From NCBI GenBank assembly GCA_009823395.1, contig CM020512.1:4841405-4905404 (forward strand): DNA of 64,000 bases, in the 5' to 3' direction. This DNA is from Thamnaconus septentrionalis (lineage: Eukaryota > Chordata > Actinopteri > Tetraodontiformes > Monacanthidae). The translations under genes and the position numbers were made by a program. Below are positions 13,461-24,412 of this stretch, piece after piece. The first letter of the stretch is position 1. Each line of letters starts with the position of its first letter. The notes below the pieces were generated by a model. It was given only the letters and a program-made list of their open reading frames with translations, was not told the DNA's origin and made no database searches.

Positions 13461-15187
13461 TACATATGATCTTAATCAAGTGGTCTATTGTTATCAAGGA
13501 ATGTCAGGGTTCAAATGTGCTAAATTCCTGCAGCTCTAAATCCATCATCCACATATCAATTATGTTTTTTCTCTGGGTTTCAAGACCTGCCTTAAAACCG
13601 GGGATGCTGCATGCTTGCTGTGTTTGTGCTTTTTAAAAAAAAAGAAAAAAACTCAAACATTCCCGTATGATTCACTCGACTCTGGGAAGTCTGTAGTGTT
13701 ATCATTGTGCCTTTTTTATCTGAAGGAAAGGTGAGCATCTTGTTATTTTCACCATTTTCCTGTGATGATTGCTCCAGGTTCTCGGTGGAGTGTCGCAGCT
13801 ATCTGACAACAACTGCTGTTACATAGAGAAGGACGCTGACTGCTGGTCAACACCTTCTCTGTCTGAGTGAAGAGCGTACTTCATTTCTGGGCAGTGGTGG
13901 TGGAATTTGCAGATGACGGGTCTTTGAGCACCGAGGGCACCGACACAATTTCGATATTTTACATTTATTGTCTGACTTGTCTTTGTCTTTGCCAGTCAAG
14001 GTTATCTACTGCAGTCCTTGGACTTAAATTTCCTTACGTAAAATGATTTCAGTCAGGTCCCTGCAGCGTACTGCACTGAGATTATTATTGGGAATGTCCT
14101 GTATCTGAATCACTCAGACAGATTAAAACAATTTGCCTCACTGCTTTTGAAATATTTTCACACTATTGTGTTTTTATTATTTCCTTTCACCACCTTTCAG
14201 GATGTACAGAGTGAGTTCATGAACTCAATTTAACACCTTGCAGTAAATGAGTGGGATTAAGCAAACATAATAGTACACCATAAATTTCACAGACATGCTT
14301 AATTTGATCACTTTCTCTTTTTTTTGCTCTGCCGCTCTGCAGCGACGTGTTGCCAGGTTCCGAAGTCTGGACGAGTCCCACGCTGAGCTGGTTGATGAGC
14401 AGTTAGGAAGGCGGCCAGGAGAGTCTGCACCGGGTGAGAATCAGGACCAGCCATCTGCCAGGACGCGGTGTGACGGACGAAAGGGTCCAGCTCGCGGTGT
14501 CCGTGGTGGGCCTGTCTGGAGCTCCAGTCCGCTGGGTCACTCTGCGGGTCTGCATCCTCACTACAGAACATATCCTGCACGGTCAAGCCACACACTCTGT
14601 TTCAGTTTTTAGTTGTGATGCTCCATTTAATATGGAAAACCCTCCAGTGATGCAAATATGCACAGAGTCACTGATGAGACTTTGTTGGATGCCTGGATTG
14701 CGGAATTGTAAAACAGAACAGAATTTCTCCTCTGTGTTTTTTCCCGTCAGCACACAAGGCGACGGCGCACTTTGGATTGTGAAGTCCGCGTCTGACGGCT
14801 GGCCTGCAAGTAGAACAAACTTAAAAATAACATTTTCTCTCTCGCCTCAGGCTGAGTTTGATGAATGTGCCTGCCGTGCTCCGGGAGACTAAAATGAGAA
14901 GATCGTTATTATCAAAGAAATCTGCATGGAGAGGAATTGCGTGTCTGGATCTTCTCGGGGCGCCGAGCAGCTTTTCTCCAGGAATCCAACGCTTTACTCT
15001 GCACAGTAACGGGGGACGGCTCCCGTCCACCTGGGACCCTTCCCCAAGGGTGCGCTGTTTCCACTCCCCGGTCGCTTCTCTGTGCTTTAGCAGCAATGCA
15101 CCATTCAAGTCCGCAGGCAACTTGACAAACGAGCGGCGGTGTGAGCAGGGGGGATGGGGTGGGAGGGGGTTGGTGCTCGTACTGCAC

Positions 15188-15216
<29 letters not shown>
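15188..15216. repeat. (CA)n microsatellite
   Basis: Perfect CA run of about 29 bases inside a G+C-rich interval at 14.9-15.3 kb. No gene is linked to it. Confidence 0.9.
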
Positions 15217-15219
<3 letters not shown>

Positions 15220-16860
15220 GTCCCATTCACAGCGGCCCGTCCCGCAGTGGTGCACCTCTCCTCACCGACACCCTGTCCTCATGCACGGTCAGCCCCGGCT
15301 CGCCTCAAAGTCAAACAAGTACGCCGCACGTTAAACATGCACTCGCCGATGCATATGGTCATGTCGTCATGTTGGTGCGTACCAACATGACGAGAGAGCT
15401 GAAGGAGTGAATAACACACGCATTTATAGCTCAAATATGAGATCAGTTTATACTGTTTTTCTATCTTCATGCTTATTTTATGCAGATTGCAGTCACAATC
15501 AGATTGGACAGCCACATATATCTAAATGATGCACCTTAAATGTCCATAATCAGCTTTTTTAAACTCGCTTTATCGTTTCATTGATCAATGTCAACATTAA
15601 ATTAGAGCCTTTTACTTTAAATTTGCATCCAGTCTTCAAGCCATCATAAAATGATGAGAGAATTTTGGTTCACAGAAATGCCCTTTTAAAAATTCTCCAA
15701 GAAACAAAATAATTTCCTGAAAAAAGATATTTAAATTGATAATAAGTTACAGTGTTAACAATTAACACGAAATAAAAACTGGTTGAATGTGAGCAAAAGT
15801 GAAAATCCTCCTTTCTCCTCTCCTTTAAACTTTAGACTGGACAAATTACAATAATGATGCAGTAACATATTATTAACCTCCTTCTCCTGGAGCTCTACTA
15901 AAATACAGAGGAGTGAAATAACTCGATAATGCTGTCCAAAGATATTGTCCTCACAAAGCGCAGTTGTGTCCTATGCTGGGAGCTGCGAAACATGAGATGT
16001 ATTTTCACCTACAGCGTGAATCTATTTCAGGTGCTCAACCTCCAGAACAGTCAAAGAGGAGGAGGGCGATTCAAAACAAAGACATCAAGAGGAATTTATT
16101 CAAGCTGCATCGGCTGCACATCCCTACTTATCTCGGGGCAAGTGTGAGAGTCAATCCGCGAAGCCAGGGGAAATAAAATCAAGTATACCGAGTGCCCGAG
16201 AGCGAAGCCAGTTCTGCGGCTCCCATCTGTATGATGCCTGCAGCTACAGCCTCTACCTGAGGACAGCATCCGCCCACTGGTCCTCCTCACAAACTGCATC
16301 TCCTTGCAAGTGAGAAGTGAGGAGTGTCTGACGCAGCATGCAATCATTCACCTCAGCTGCTCGAACCTGCCTTGCTGCAGCTGTCCACGCATATACACCG
16401 GCCCCAACCCTCCCCCATCCCCTTGCTATAGAGGCAGTGCACTCTGCCAGCCATGCAGTGGGATGTACTATCGATCTTGCTGAAATGATGGTTTCTAAAA
16501 GGGAAGCATAAGCATGTCTCCACTCCCCTCCTCCACTGTGGAAGGGCCCTGAGATATCACCGAGCTCAGCACATTGCACCATCACCGTATGGGAAAATGG
16601 GATTTTCACTGGGAGACGAGCTGAGGGGGAGGTAATTCAAGTCACCAAGCTACCACCACCCCCCACTCCCCCAACACACACACGCACGCATCAAGGATGT
16701 AAAGCGAGCCGCTACCTTCAGACGCCTCGCACAGTGGACAAATAAGGTCATTTAGAAACGTCCTATTAATTCCGGTTACCGTCTGGGGGGAAATAGGATG
16801 CCTTTGTGTAATCGCTGCCGAAAGTCAGGAGGAAAGAGATGATAGATGTTCATTCAATAT

Positions 16861-16935
16861 TTAATCACTATGCAGCTTGTAGCACTTGTCCATGTGGACC
16901 TGAATGCCATCGTGCACCACTTGGATTCTGTCGCC
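16861..16935 (-). CDS. Candidate orphan terminal exon, gene unknown
   Basis: On the minus strand a good acceptor (pyrimidine-rich tract ending in TTGCAG, just above 16935) opens 24 sense codons followed by TAA at 16863-16861. The peptide begins GDRIQVVHDGIQVH and ends DKCYKLHSD. It enters in phase 0. The composition looks protein-like, but I do not recognise the family, and no upstream minus-strand exon between 17 and 22 kb could be joined convincingly. It could be the last exon of a gene with distant exons, an exonised piece of non-coding DNA, or chance. The opposite strand also reads open here, which lowers confidence. Confidence 0.25.
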   Translation of the reverse strand, partial: GDRIQVVHDGIQVHMDKCYKLHSD

Positions 16936-17083
16936 CTGCAAGAGAGTTTTAGAAGTTGGAAAATTCATAAATGATAAAACAAAAACAAAAAAATCAATGA
17001 TTAAAAACAAAGTTTCATTGTAACTAATTCAATAACCCGTGAGGTTTGAGACGCAGAGGTGAAGGTGTTTGTGCTTGGAGCTA

Positions 17084-17097
17084 CCGCAAGATGGCAG
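17084..17097 (+). promoter_or_regulatory. CTCF-like motif
   Basis: CCGCAAGATGGCAG agrees with the vertebrate CTCF core consensus CCASYAGRKGGCRS at all but two positions. A near-identical site lies downstream of spsb1 at 24865-24878. Binding is inferred only. Confidence 0.35.
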
Positions 17098-17362
17098 CAG
17101 CGCACAAGTGTCTCGGAAAAACTGTCTCATGTGCAGATTGAGAGGGTTTCCCGTCATAGAATGGGCACCTTTAAACATATTCTACATGTGATGCGTACAG
17201 TACTTATGTGTTTTGTTTTAGTTTTAAACTAATAACTAGTTAATTACTAAATTCATTCATTAAATTAAACTGATGATCAAACAGTAATGTCAATACAATG
17301 TATTTAAAATAACAGAAGGCAGAAAAGACCATCTCTTTTTTCCCTTTTTATATTTTAAAGAA

Positions 17363-17635
17363 AGGGTCTTGTTCTCCCCGTGTCTGCGTGGGTTCTCTCC
17401 GGGTTCTCCGGCTTCCTCCCACACTCCAAAAACATGCATGTGAGGTCAATTGAACACTCTAAATTGTCCGTAGGTGTGCATGTGAGTGTGAATGGTTGTT
17501 TGTCTCTATGTGGCCCTGTGATGAACTGGCGACTTGTCCAGGGTGTACCCTGCCTCTGCCCTATGACAGCTGGGATAGGCTCCAGCAGACCCCCGTAACC
17601 CCGAGCTCGGGAATAAGCGGGTTTGGAAGATGGAA
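17363..17635 (+). mobile_element. Dispersed teleost repeat, copy 1 (plus orientation)
   Basis: Contains hallmark pieces of a very widespread fish repeat: TTCTCCCCGTGTCTGCGTGG, CCTCCCACACTCCAAAAACA, TAAATTGTCCGTAGGTGTG, GGCGACTTGTCCAGGGTGTA and GCTGGGATAGGCTCCAGC. The same order in reverse orientation occurs at about 49740-50075, and a fragment at about 54250-54312. It is probably the 3' part of a non-LTR retroelement. The class is from memory of fish repeats, not from a search. Confidence 0.75.
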
Positions 17636-19088
17636 GAAAGGGTCTTGTCTTGTCCCACTCTCCAAGATACAAATTCCAGTAATAAAGAGTCTGCACAGAT
17701 GAAGAGGTCTTTTATTTTAATGAAAGAAATATTAACATTATTTTTTGAAGTTTAGTGGATATTCTGAGCTATTTTTGTCAGAAAAAACTTTGTGTCTGGA
17801 GCAAGAATTTTTTTTCATTCAGGTCACAGCAGATGAACTTCAGATGACTGAAGTATTTAGGATTGCTTCAGTGATGTTGCTGAAGCGGTTATAAGTGAAA
17901 AACTGTGTGTGTGTCTGTGTGTGGTCTATCATTCCCAATGTTTGACATTAGCCAGTCTTGATAGTGTCAGTCAACGTTTCTGAGTTCCTGAGCAGTAGTA
18001 ACAATAGCTGTGACCTCAGCTCCTTTAAACGTCTTTCTGCACCTCATAAATCTCAATCCATGGGGCGAAACAACGCGTTGAAAGGTAAACTGAACAGCAA
18101 AGTGCTCCAGTAGATCAGCGCTATAAGCAATCCTGTTTAACTTGTGCTGTCAGTAATAACCTGTTTCTGCAATTGGGTCACGGGGAGCGAACAAGTTCAT
18201 TTTTCTGCCGGTACACATCACGTGCAAACCCTGAGGAAATACCTAAATAGCACAATTCTGTCCTAGAACCAGTTATAGGAGGACAAATTTACACAAGAGA
18301 AAGGAAACTATGGATTTGAATTTAAACATGCTGAAGATACTGAGGCCTACTGTGAATAAACTGAAAGGCAATATGAGACAAATCTATTTATTAAAGATGT
18401 GTGTCAGTTTAAAAGATTTCACTTTTCTATATATTATCTGACAGTTGTGAGTGTATATTCATTTTTGTCTTCTTGAATAATAATTCTGGTCTTTTAGTGT
18501 GATTTAGCATTTAGAAGAAAGGAGGAAGTGCGAATTATTAACTTTCCAATAGTTAGATATCGTTAGTCTGGCAGCTAATTTTGTATACGGGAATATACAA
18601 TATGTACAAAAATGTAAATGAGGGCAGAAATATTTTAGTATTGATGCTTCATTGCTTCGTTTCAAAGCCTTACCATATCTTTAGACGACTGCCGGCATTA
18701 CACGAGAGAGTCCTTCATGTGTATGTCAGATACATGTTAATTTTTAAAGCGTGGTGGCCTGCATGGGTAAACTAGCTAAATTTTGTAATGAATATTTTAG
18801 GAGTGGGGCAAAGTGTTGTGGTGAGGAGTTGCACTACAGTGAAGTCCGTTTCACGTTGGGCACAGCGCCGTATGGACGCCCTGCCGTAGACACGTTTTTC
18901 AGTTAGACTCTTGTTCGTGTCATGGCACCAAAGCGAACTTCCGTGTGTACAACAGTACAGCAGACATTAGTCGTTGTAGGTATGCGCTCAAGCACGTTTT
19001 TTTTCCCAATACATGTTTAGCTGGCCTGAAAAACCGCAGCGAGCTAGCTTAGCATCCACGGGACGGTCGAACCCAACGCGAAACGATC

Positions 19089-19090
<2 letters not shown>

Positions 19091-19131
<41 letters not shown>
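19091..19131. repeat. (CA)n microsatellite upstream of spsb1 promoter
   Basis: Perfect CA run of about 41 bases immediately 5' of the CpG-rich block that probably contains the spsb1 promoter. Confidence 0.95.
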
Positions 19132-19134
<3 letters not shown>

Positions 19135-19900
19135 GGGGAGGTCCTAATCTAGCGTAGCAGCTGGGAGCGTTTGACCACGTGACGCGAGAGATGTTAGAGA
19201 GCAGCAGCCATCACCATTTCACCCAATTCAAGCCCTGATTGAAAACCCGAAAAGGTGAGGCGACACGGGAATGTCAGACACGATGGAGTAAAGAGGAGCC
19301 CAGCGCCCAGTCTGGTCCGAGCAGCTCGAGCAGGTCTGTTAGCTCTTTCTTAGCTTCACATCTTAGTTCTCTCGCTCTGTTTGCTGCTCATATGGTGGAT
19401 GCCGAAGCGCTTGTTTCCGATTCCGTATCGCTGATTTTTGTTGTTGTTGTTGTTTTTTTTTCTAAAAGCGCTTTGTACGTTAGTTTCACCCGAAAACCAC
19501 GCCCGTCCGTCTGGTTAGAACTATCCGCCTGCGTTTTTCGAAGGAAGACGAATCACCTGCTCGGTGTTAGTCACTACTGACTCCTTACAATGACTCATGT
19601 TCTGCGGTCTGGGCTAACTGGGTTCCTGCTGCTAGTTGTATAACCAACTCCCGGGACGCCACGGAGCTTCAGGTAAATGTGAAATGCGACGTTGTCACTC
19701 AATCGTTTGCTTCACGAGCTACTTCCGTCTGTGAAGGGACGCGCGTGGACCGTCCGCGGGGCCGGTGAGCGAGCGGCCCGCGAGCCCTGCGTGACGGTTA
19801 GCCTACCTGTTCACTAGCTAGCACCGGGGAGCTTTTGTGGGTCAACCGTCTCCACGGCCTTCAAACAAACCGTGTGTGAGGGGCTTTCAACTCCAAACTG
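19135..19900 (+). promoter_or_regulatory. Likely spsb1 promoter and non-coding first exon(s)
   Basis: CpG-rich block about 3 kb 5' of the spsb1 start codon. An E-box CACGTG lies at 19176-19181. Two strong donor sites could end non-coding first exons: AAAG|GTGAGG after 19254 and CCG|GTGAGC after 19764. Either could splice to the acceptor TCCTTGTAG that precedes 22179. Transcription start and exon choice are inferred; no coding frame is expected in these exons. Confidence 0.5.
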
Positions 19901-22178
19901 ATGCTTTTCCAGGTTCATTGTTCTGTGCAGGTTGTGATTTTTATTTTATTTTTTGTTTTTCTGGTGGGTGACAAATGCGTGTAACAATGACGCAAGATGA
20001 TGCACGAGCATATCTTGAGACATTTTTAAGTATGTCCTCCGTGAGTCTTTTACATTTCCTACAAACCGTTTAAAATACTAACACTTATATTCTCCGGCTC
20101 ATGTTCGATCTGTCCTATATCGCGATAGAACTACAAAGTACACGCTCTACCTCATCCAACATCAAAGAAATAGCTAAGAAGCTAAGAATTGAGCTATTTT
20201 GGAGGGTAGAGTCAAAGCAAGTCCGTGCTTGACACACGTTGGCATGGTTTATTTATTAGTCACTGATGATTCTATACGACCCTACGTAACACGCCAACGC
20301 TTTTGACATGGATGGCCTTCTCTGTTCAACCTGATGATATATGTATTCAGTAGGTCAACAAACAGGCTGGAGCTTAAGTTCAGGTGGGCCTGGTCTAAAT
20401 TGGGTCGTACAATAGAGACAAGTGTTTCCTTGGCTCAGCAAGTTCAACAGGCTTTTCCTCTTGCATTTTAATAAGCTTCAAGCCAACCCAGGGGCCCGGG
20501 AACCCCAACCAGGCCAGGCCAGAATCCAAACCAAATATATCCCTACCCTACCAATTAGTATGTTTGTTCAAAAGCCCAATATAAAGGTAGGACGTCCCTT
20601 AATTTGTCTTGTTAGTTTTCATTAACCAGTGCATTTGTATGGGCTGCCTTTGCCGCTGAGATGGGGAAGTGGTGCACTCCAGAGTGGGTAAATTAACACG
20701 TTTCCCTCTCCCTGAATGCTGGACAGGCATTGAAAAAGAGATTGTTTACATTCAGATGCTGGACACCCGCTGCTTGCTTTTTCTTCCTCCTGTTTTCCAA
20801 ACACTGAGAAGACATGACCCAGTTAAATGGTTGTTTACTTGCATTAGAAAAAGAGCCAAAGCACTCCTCAATGAACTCTTGTCTACAATTCAATTAGCGT
20901 GGACTTCCCAGCAGCACAATTTTCCCCTCTGCACAATGCTCGCTTCTGCCGAGCTGCAAACTTGCAGACACAAAAAGTCACAGCGTGTCTTCGACGTGCG
21001 TGTATCTTTAGTATGCAATACATTTTAGTCCTCAAAATTAGGTTTTTGACTAGAACAAAATGGCACAAGATATAACACCTACTTTCATATATGGACCATA
21101 ATAGACGCAGACGGTTGAAGTAGTTGGTGTATTGTCAACACACCTTCAGAAGTTTGGTGGTCCAGCAGCGTCTTTTTTAAAATGACAGTTTTCAAAAGAT
21201 TCCTTATTCGCTAGACTTTTCATGGCCGCCTTTCCTGTTGCCCTCTCGTATAACAAGTAAAGGATGAGGTTTTTCCACCCTTTCGCCTATTTTTAGAGAT
21301 TGTGGGAATAACATGTCAGCCTGTCGAGTCTCTGGAATTCCCTGCCGCTTTAGCGCAGTTGCTTGCGCCCTTTAGCTGCGTCGTATCTTTACCTTTTTCA
21401 GTTGCTGCGGCGTGATAAATCATAGATAGCCGAAAACGTCATGCTCACAAATGCTGGAATGGACTTGACATTGTCCAGAAAAAGCCAGAAAGGATATGAT
21501 TGCAGAAAGGACACTTAATCAAATAATGTCTTCATGTTGTTTGTGTGGCCTTGTCCTAATTGAATCATTTAGTGAAAGGCAGGCTTCATAACATGGGTGT
21601 GACCCTGCTGCACGTCCATCTGAACCTGACTAGAACCGATGATATTTTGATATTATTTTAGCTTCTGGCCCAGTACATTAAGTATGTTACACTAAGTTAC
21701 ACTACGTGGGCCTGTATCATGCGCAATAAAGCCATTTGATCAAAAGGGTGAGATGGAGGGAAATAAGGCCATTGGCTGTTATTACACTGTGCTGGTTTAA
21801 TGACCATGTTATCGGTGGCAGTTTTGTATAGATGTTTATGTCCCAGTTGTCTTGGGTTATGGGACGATGGAGTGAGCATTAAGTTGGAACAAAGCCCCCA
21901 CTTAAGACAACATGACAAGCCTGCTGCGGGTTATGTCATTTGTTTTTCCACTGTTGATGTTTTCAGATTCCCTGTTGTTCGATGTAACACTTTGACCGTC
22001 ATCAAAGGCCATGGTGGCCTGAGACATGTGGAGGACATTCCACCTAATGTATAGCCTGATGGTTTTCATTGGCAAAAATTCCCCCTCTAAGCAAGAAGCT
22101 GGTTAACTGAACTACTATTGTAATTTGCTGTAATTGACATGATTTCCCTTCATGGCCTCTTTTAATATCTCCTTGTAG
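19900..22178 (+). other. Probable 5' intron of spsb1
   Basis: No coding sequence is recognised. The stretch ends in a good acceptor (TTGTAG before 22179) that leads into the exon carrying the spsb1 start codon, so it is most simply read as the intron between a 19 kb first exon and the coding exon. Confidence 0.45.
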
Positions 22179-22359
22179 GCTTAACGCACCACCTGGCCTG
22201 GCCTTGGGTGTCTCCCTCTAGTGGCACAGGGGCAGCGGACCTGCGTCTTGTGTCACAGGAAGCACGGTGGAGGAGCGGGTCTGAGACCAGTTACTCCCCC
22301 CCATTTGTCTTTAAGGAGGGAGGGGGGAGGGAGACAGAACGGTCGCAACCTCTCAGAGC

Positions 22360-24412
22360 ATGGGGCAGAAAGTCCCGGGTGGCTTCAAGACCATCGACAT
22401 GCGGGACCCGGCGTTCAGCCCCCTGAAGCTGGAGCTACAGGCCCTGAGTCACACCAAGCCGTCGCGACTCGACCTGCTGCTGGACATACCGCCGGCCAGC
22501 CTGGACATCCAAATCCAGAACTCGTGGAATAACGACGACCGCTCCCTCAACATCTTCGTGAAGGACGATAACAAGCTGGTGTTTCACAGGCACCCGGTGG
22601 CGCAGAGCACCGACGCCATCCGGGGGCGCGTCGGCTACACGAGGGGACTGCACGTGTGGGAGATCAGCTGGGCCATGCGTCAGAGAGGCACGCACGCCGT
22701 GGTGGGGGTGGCCACGAGTGATGCCCCCCTCCACTCGGTGGGCTACACGGCCTTGGTGGGAAGCAACGCAGAGTCCTGGGGCTGGGACCTGTGCAAGAGC
22801 AAACTCTACCATGACGGCAAGAATCTCCCTGGGAAGAGTTACCCTGCCTTCCTGGAGCCAGATGACACCTTCATCATACCAGACTCCCTCCTGGTGGTGT
22901 TGGACATGGACGAGGGGACCCTAGGTTACATTGTGGACGGACACTATCTCGGCGTCGCGTTTCGAGGACTTAAGGGCAGGAAGCTGTACCCGGTGGTGAG
23001 TGCTGTGTGGGGACACTGTGAAATCCGGATCCGGTACGTCAATGGACTCGACCGTAAGTGCACACGTTTTATCTCTTTCATCTTCCTTCGTCTCTAATTT
23101 TCTGTTTTGTTTTTGTGGCTGTATATAAATCATATTACGATTCATAGTTTAAATAAACAGGCGTTAATGTATTGCACTGCTGCTGCACCCATAATATAAA
23201 ATCAAGGCTTCCGTGAAAGTGGCACACCCAACAGAGAAACATTTTTAGAACTTGATTAATTATTGTATTCATCTATTGGAGGAAAAGTGAAAGTGATCTT
23301 GCAACCACGAAAGAGGTCCGGTTTCCTGCAAATCAGTTTGAATGCTTCCTTTATTCTAACCAATCAAATTGTCCCATAAAAAGCTGGTATAAAACCCAAT
23401 ATCAGTGTTAAGTGTATTCCTGATGGGTTAACGCCAGTTATTCTCTTGTGGGAAAGAGGATGAGGCTTAAATGAGGGAACATAGATGCTCATTAAAACAG
23501 GTTGTAATACACACATTTCCCTCGTGCTCTGCGCTCATAAGACTTTTATGCGCGGATCCCTGACCTAGTTTAGGCCTTGCAAAGCAAATGGTAGACATGC
23601 AACGAAAAGGAAGAAGAGCCCGTTTCAATTTTGTGTACAAAGAGAAATTCATATTATTCATTTTACATACTGTAATTTATAATAAATTCCAATTGGAACA
23701 TGGCTGCAATTGAATGCGACAATTAAGACATTTTTGTGGACACAATGTCAGAAAGTGCAAACTAATGGTTGTAGCTACAGGGCTGAATGCTAAATATCTT
23801 TGCTTTGTGTAAGATATTTTATTATGTGTAATTGGTCTTTGTTCTTGAAACAGTCATTCACTGTTTTGAATCTCAAATTCTATCCAATCAACACATATTT
23901 GTTGAAACATGTTTAAAACTAATGGTCAACCCACATTAGGTTTTCAGTTGCAGATGCAAACTTTTAGGAAGCAGATATTCAATGGCTATAATAATAAGAA
24001 TGCTTGTGCGATATTTTCTAGATGTTGGTGTTTTTGTTTAAAAATCTTATTGCAAGAGGGTCTCAATAACTTGTAAGTGTTTCAGAGAGACACAATGATC
24101 TTTTTAAATTCTGTTATTGTTTGAGTTTATTGATATTTGGTAAGATGCAGCAGTTTCATGAATCTGTCCTCCTATTTAGGACAAAGGTAATTCTTTTTAA
24201 GCCTTCACTGAAGTAAAAAAGTGCACTGACATCCAAAGTTTTGAAAATGTGTTGCTCACACGCTCTCTCTCCTGTCTCCCCCAGCCGAACCCCTGTCTTT
24301 AATGGACCTGTGTAGACGTTCAGTGAGGGTGGCATTAGGGAGAGACCGTCTGAGCGAAATCCATAGACTTCCCCTCCCAGCCTCTCTCAAGAACTACCTG
24401 CTGTACCAATGA
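22360..24412 (+). CDS. spsb1: SPRY domain-containing SOCS box protein 1
   Basis: Substrate-receptor subunit of a Cullin-5/Elongin B-C ubiquitin ligase; mammalian SPSB1 recognises DINNN-type motifs, for example in inducible NO synthase and Par-4, in the cytosol. Coding exons are 22360-23053 and 24285-24412, giving 273 aa, the same length as human SPSB1. The N-terminus MGQKVPGG fits SPSB1. The SPRY/B30.2 domain spans roughly residues 55-231 (blocks [48 protein letters not shown]). The second exon codes the SOCS box, with an Elongin-binding LCRRSV segment, LPLPASLK in the Cul5-box position, and the end YLLYQ. Nothing is truncated. The start is in good context (AGAGCATGG) with no upstream ATG in the 22179-22359 leader. 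SPSB4 is the main alternative; the [11 protein letters not shown] end and the slc25a33 neighbour favour SPSB1. Confidence 0.93.
23054..24284 (+). other. spsb1 intron between SPRY and SOCS-box exons
   Basis: Begins GTAAGTG after GLD plus one base and ends in CTCCCCCAG. Phase 1 junction restores a proline codon. The sequence is A+T-rich with nothing else recognisable. Confidence 0.85.

Larger units (their letters stand above)
10800..16860. other. Intergenic sequence without recognised gene
   Basis: Apart from a dispersed repeat at 11.8-12.0 kb and microsatellites near 13.4 and 15.2 kb I see no coding exon that can be joined to another by phase. A candidate plus-strand exon around 14337-14433 lies between a pyrimidine-rich CAG acceptor and a GTGAG donor. 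Its translation matches nothing I know, so it is not called. Confidence 0.45.
16950..19000. other. Intergenic sequence, repeats only
   Basis: Contains the dispersed repeat at 17.36-17.64 kb and a CTCF-like match at 17.08 kb. The remainder is A+T-rich with no supported exon. Confidence 0.5.

Noticed and set aside
14295..14612. Plus-strand frame with RSLDESHAELVDEQLGRR
   Set aside because: The best part is flanked by plausible splice sites, but there is no partner exon or known domain.
22435..22812. 125-codon minus-strand frame
   Set aside because: Antisense shadow of the G+C-rich spsb1 coding exon.
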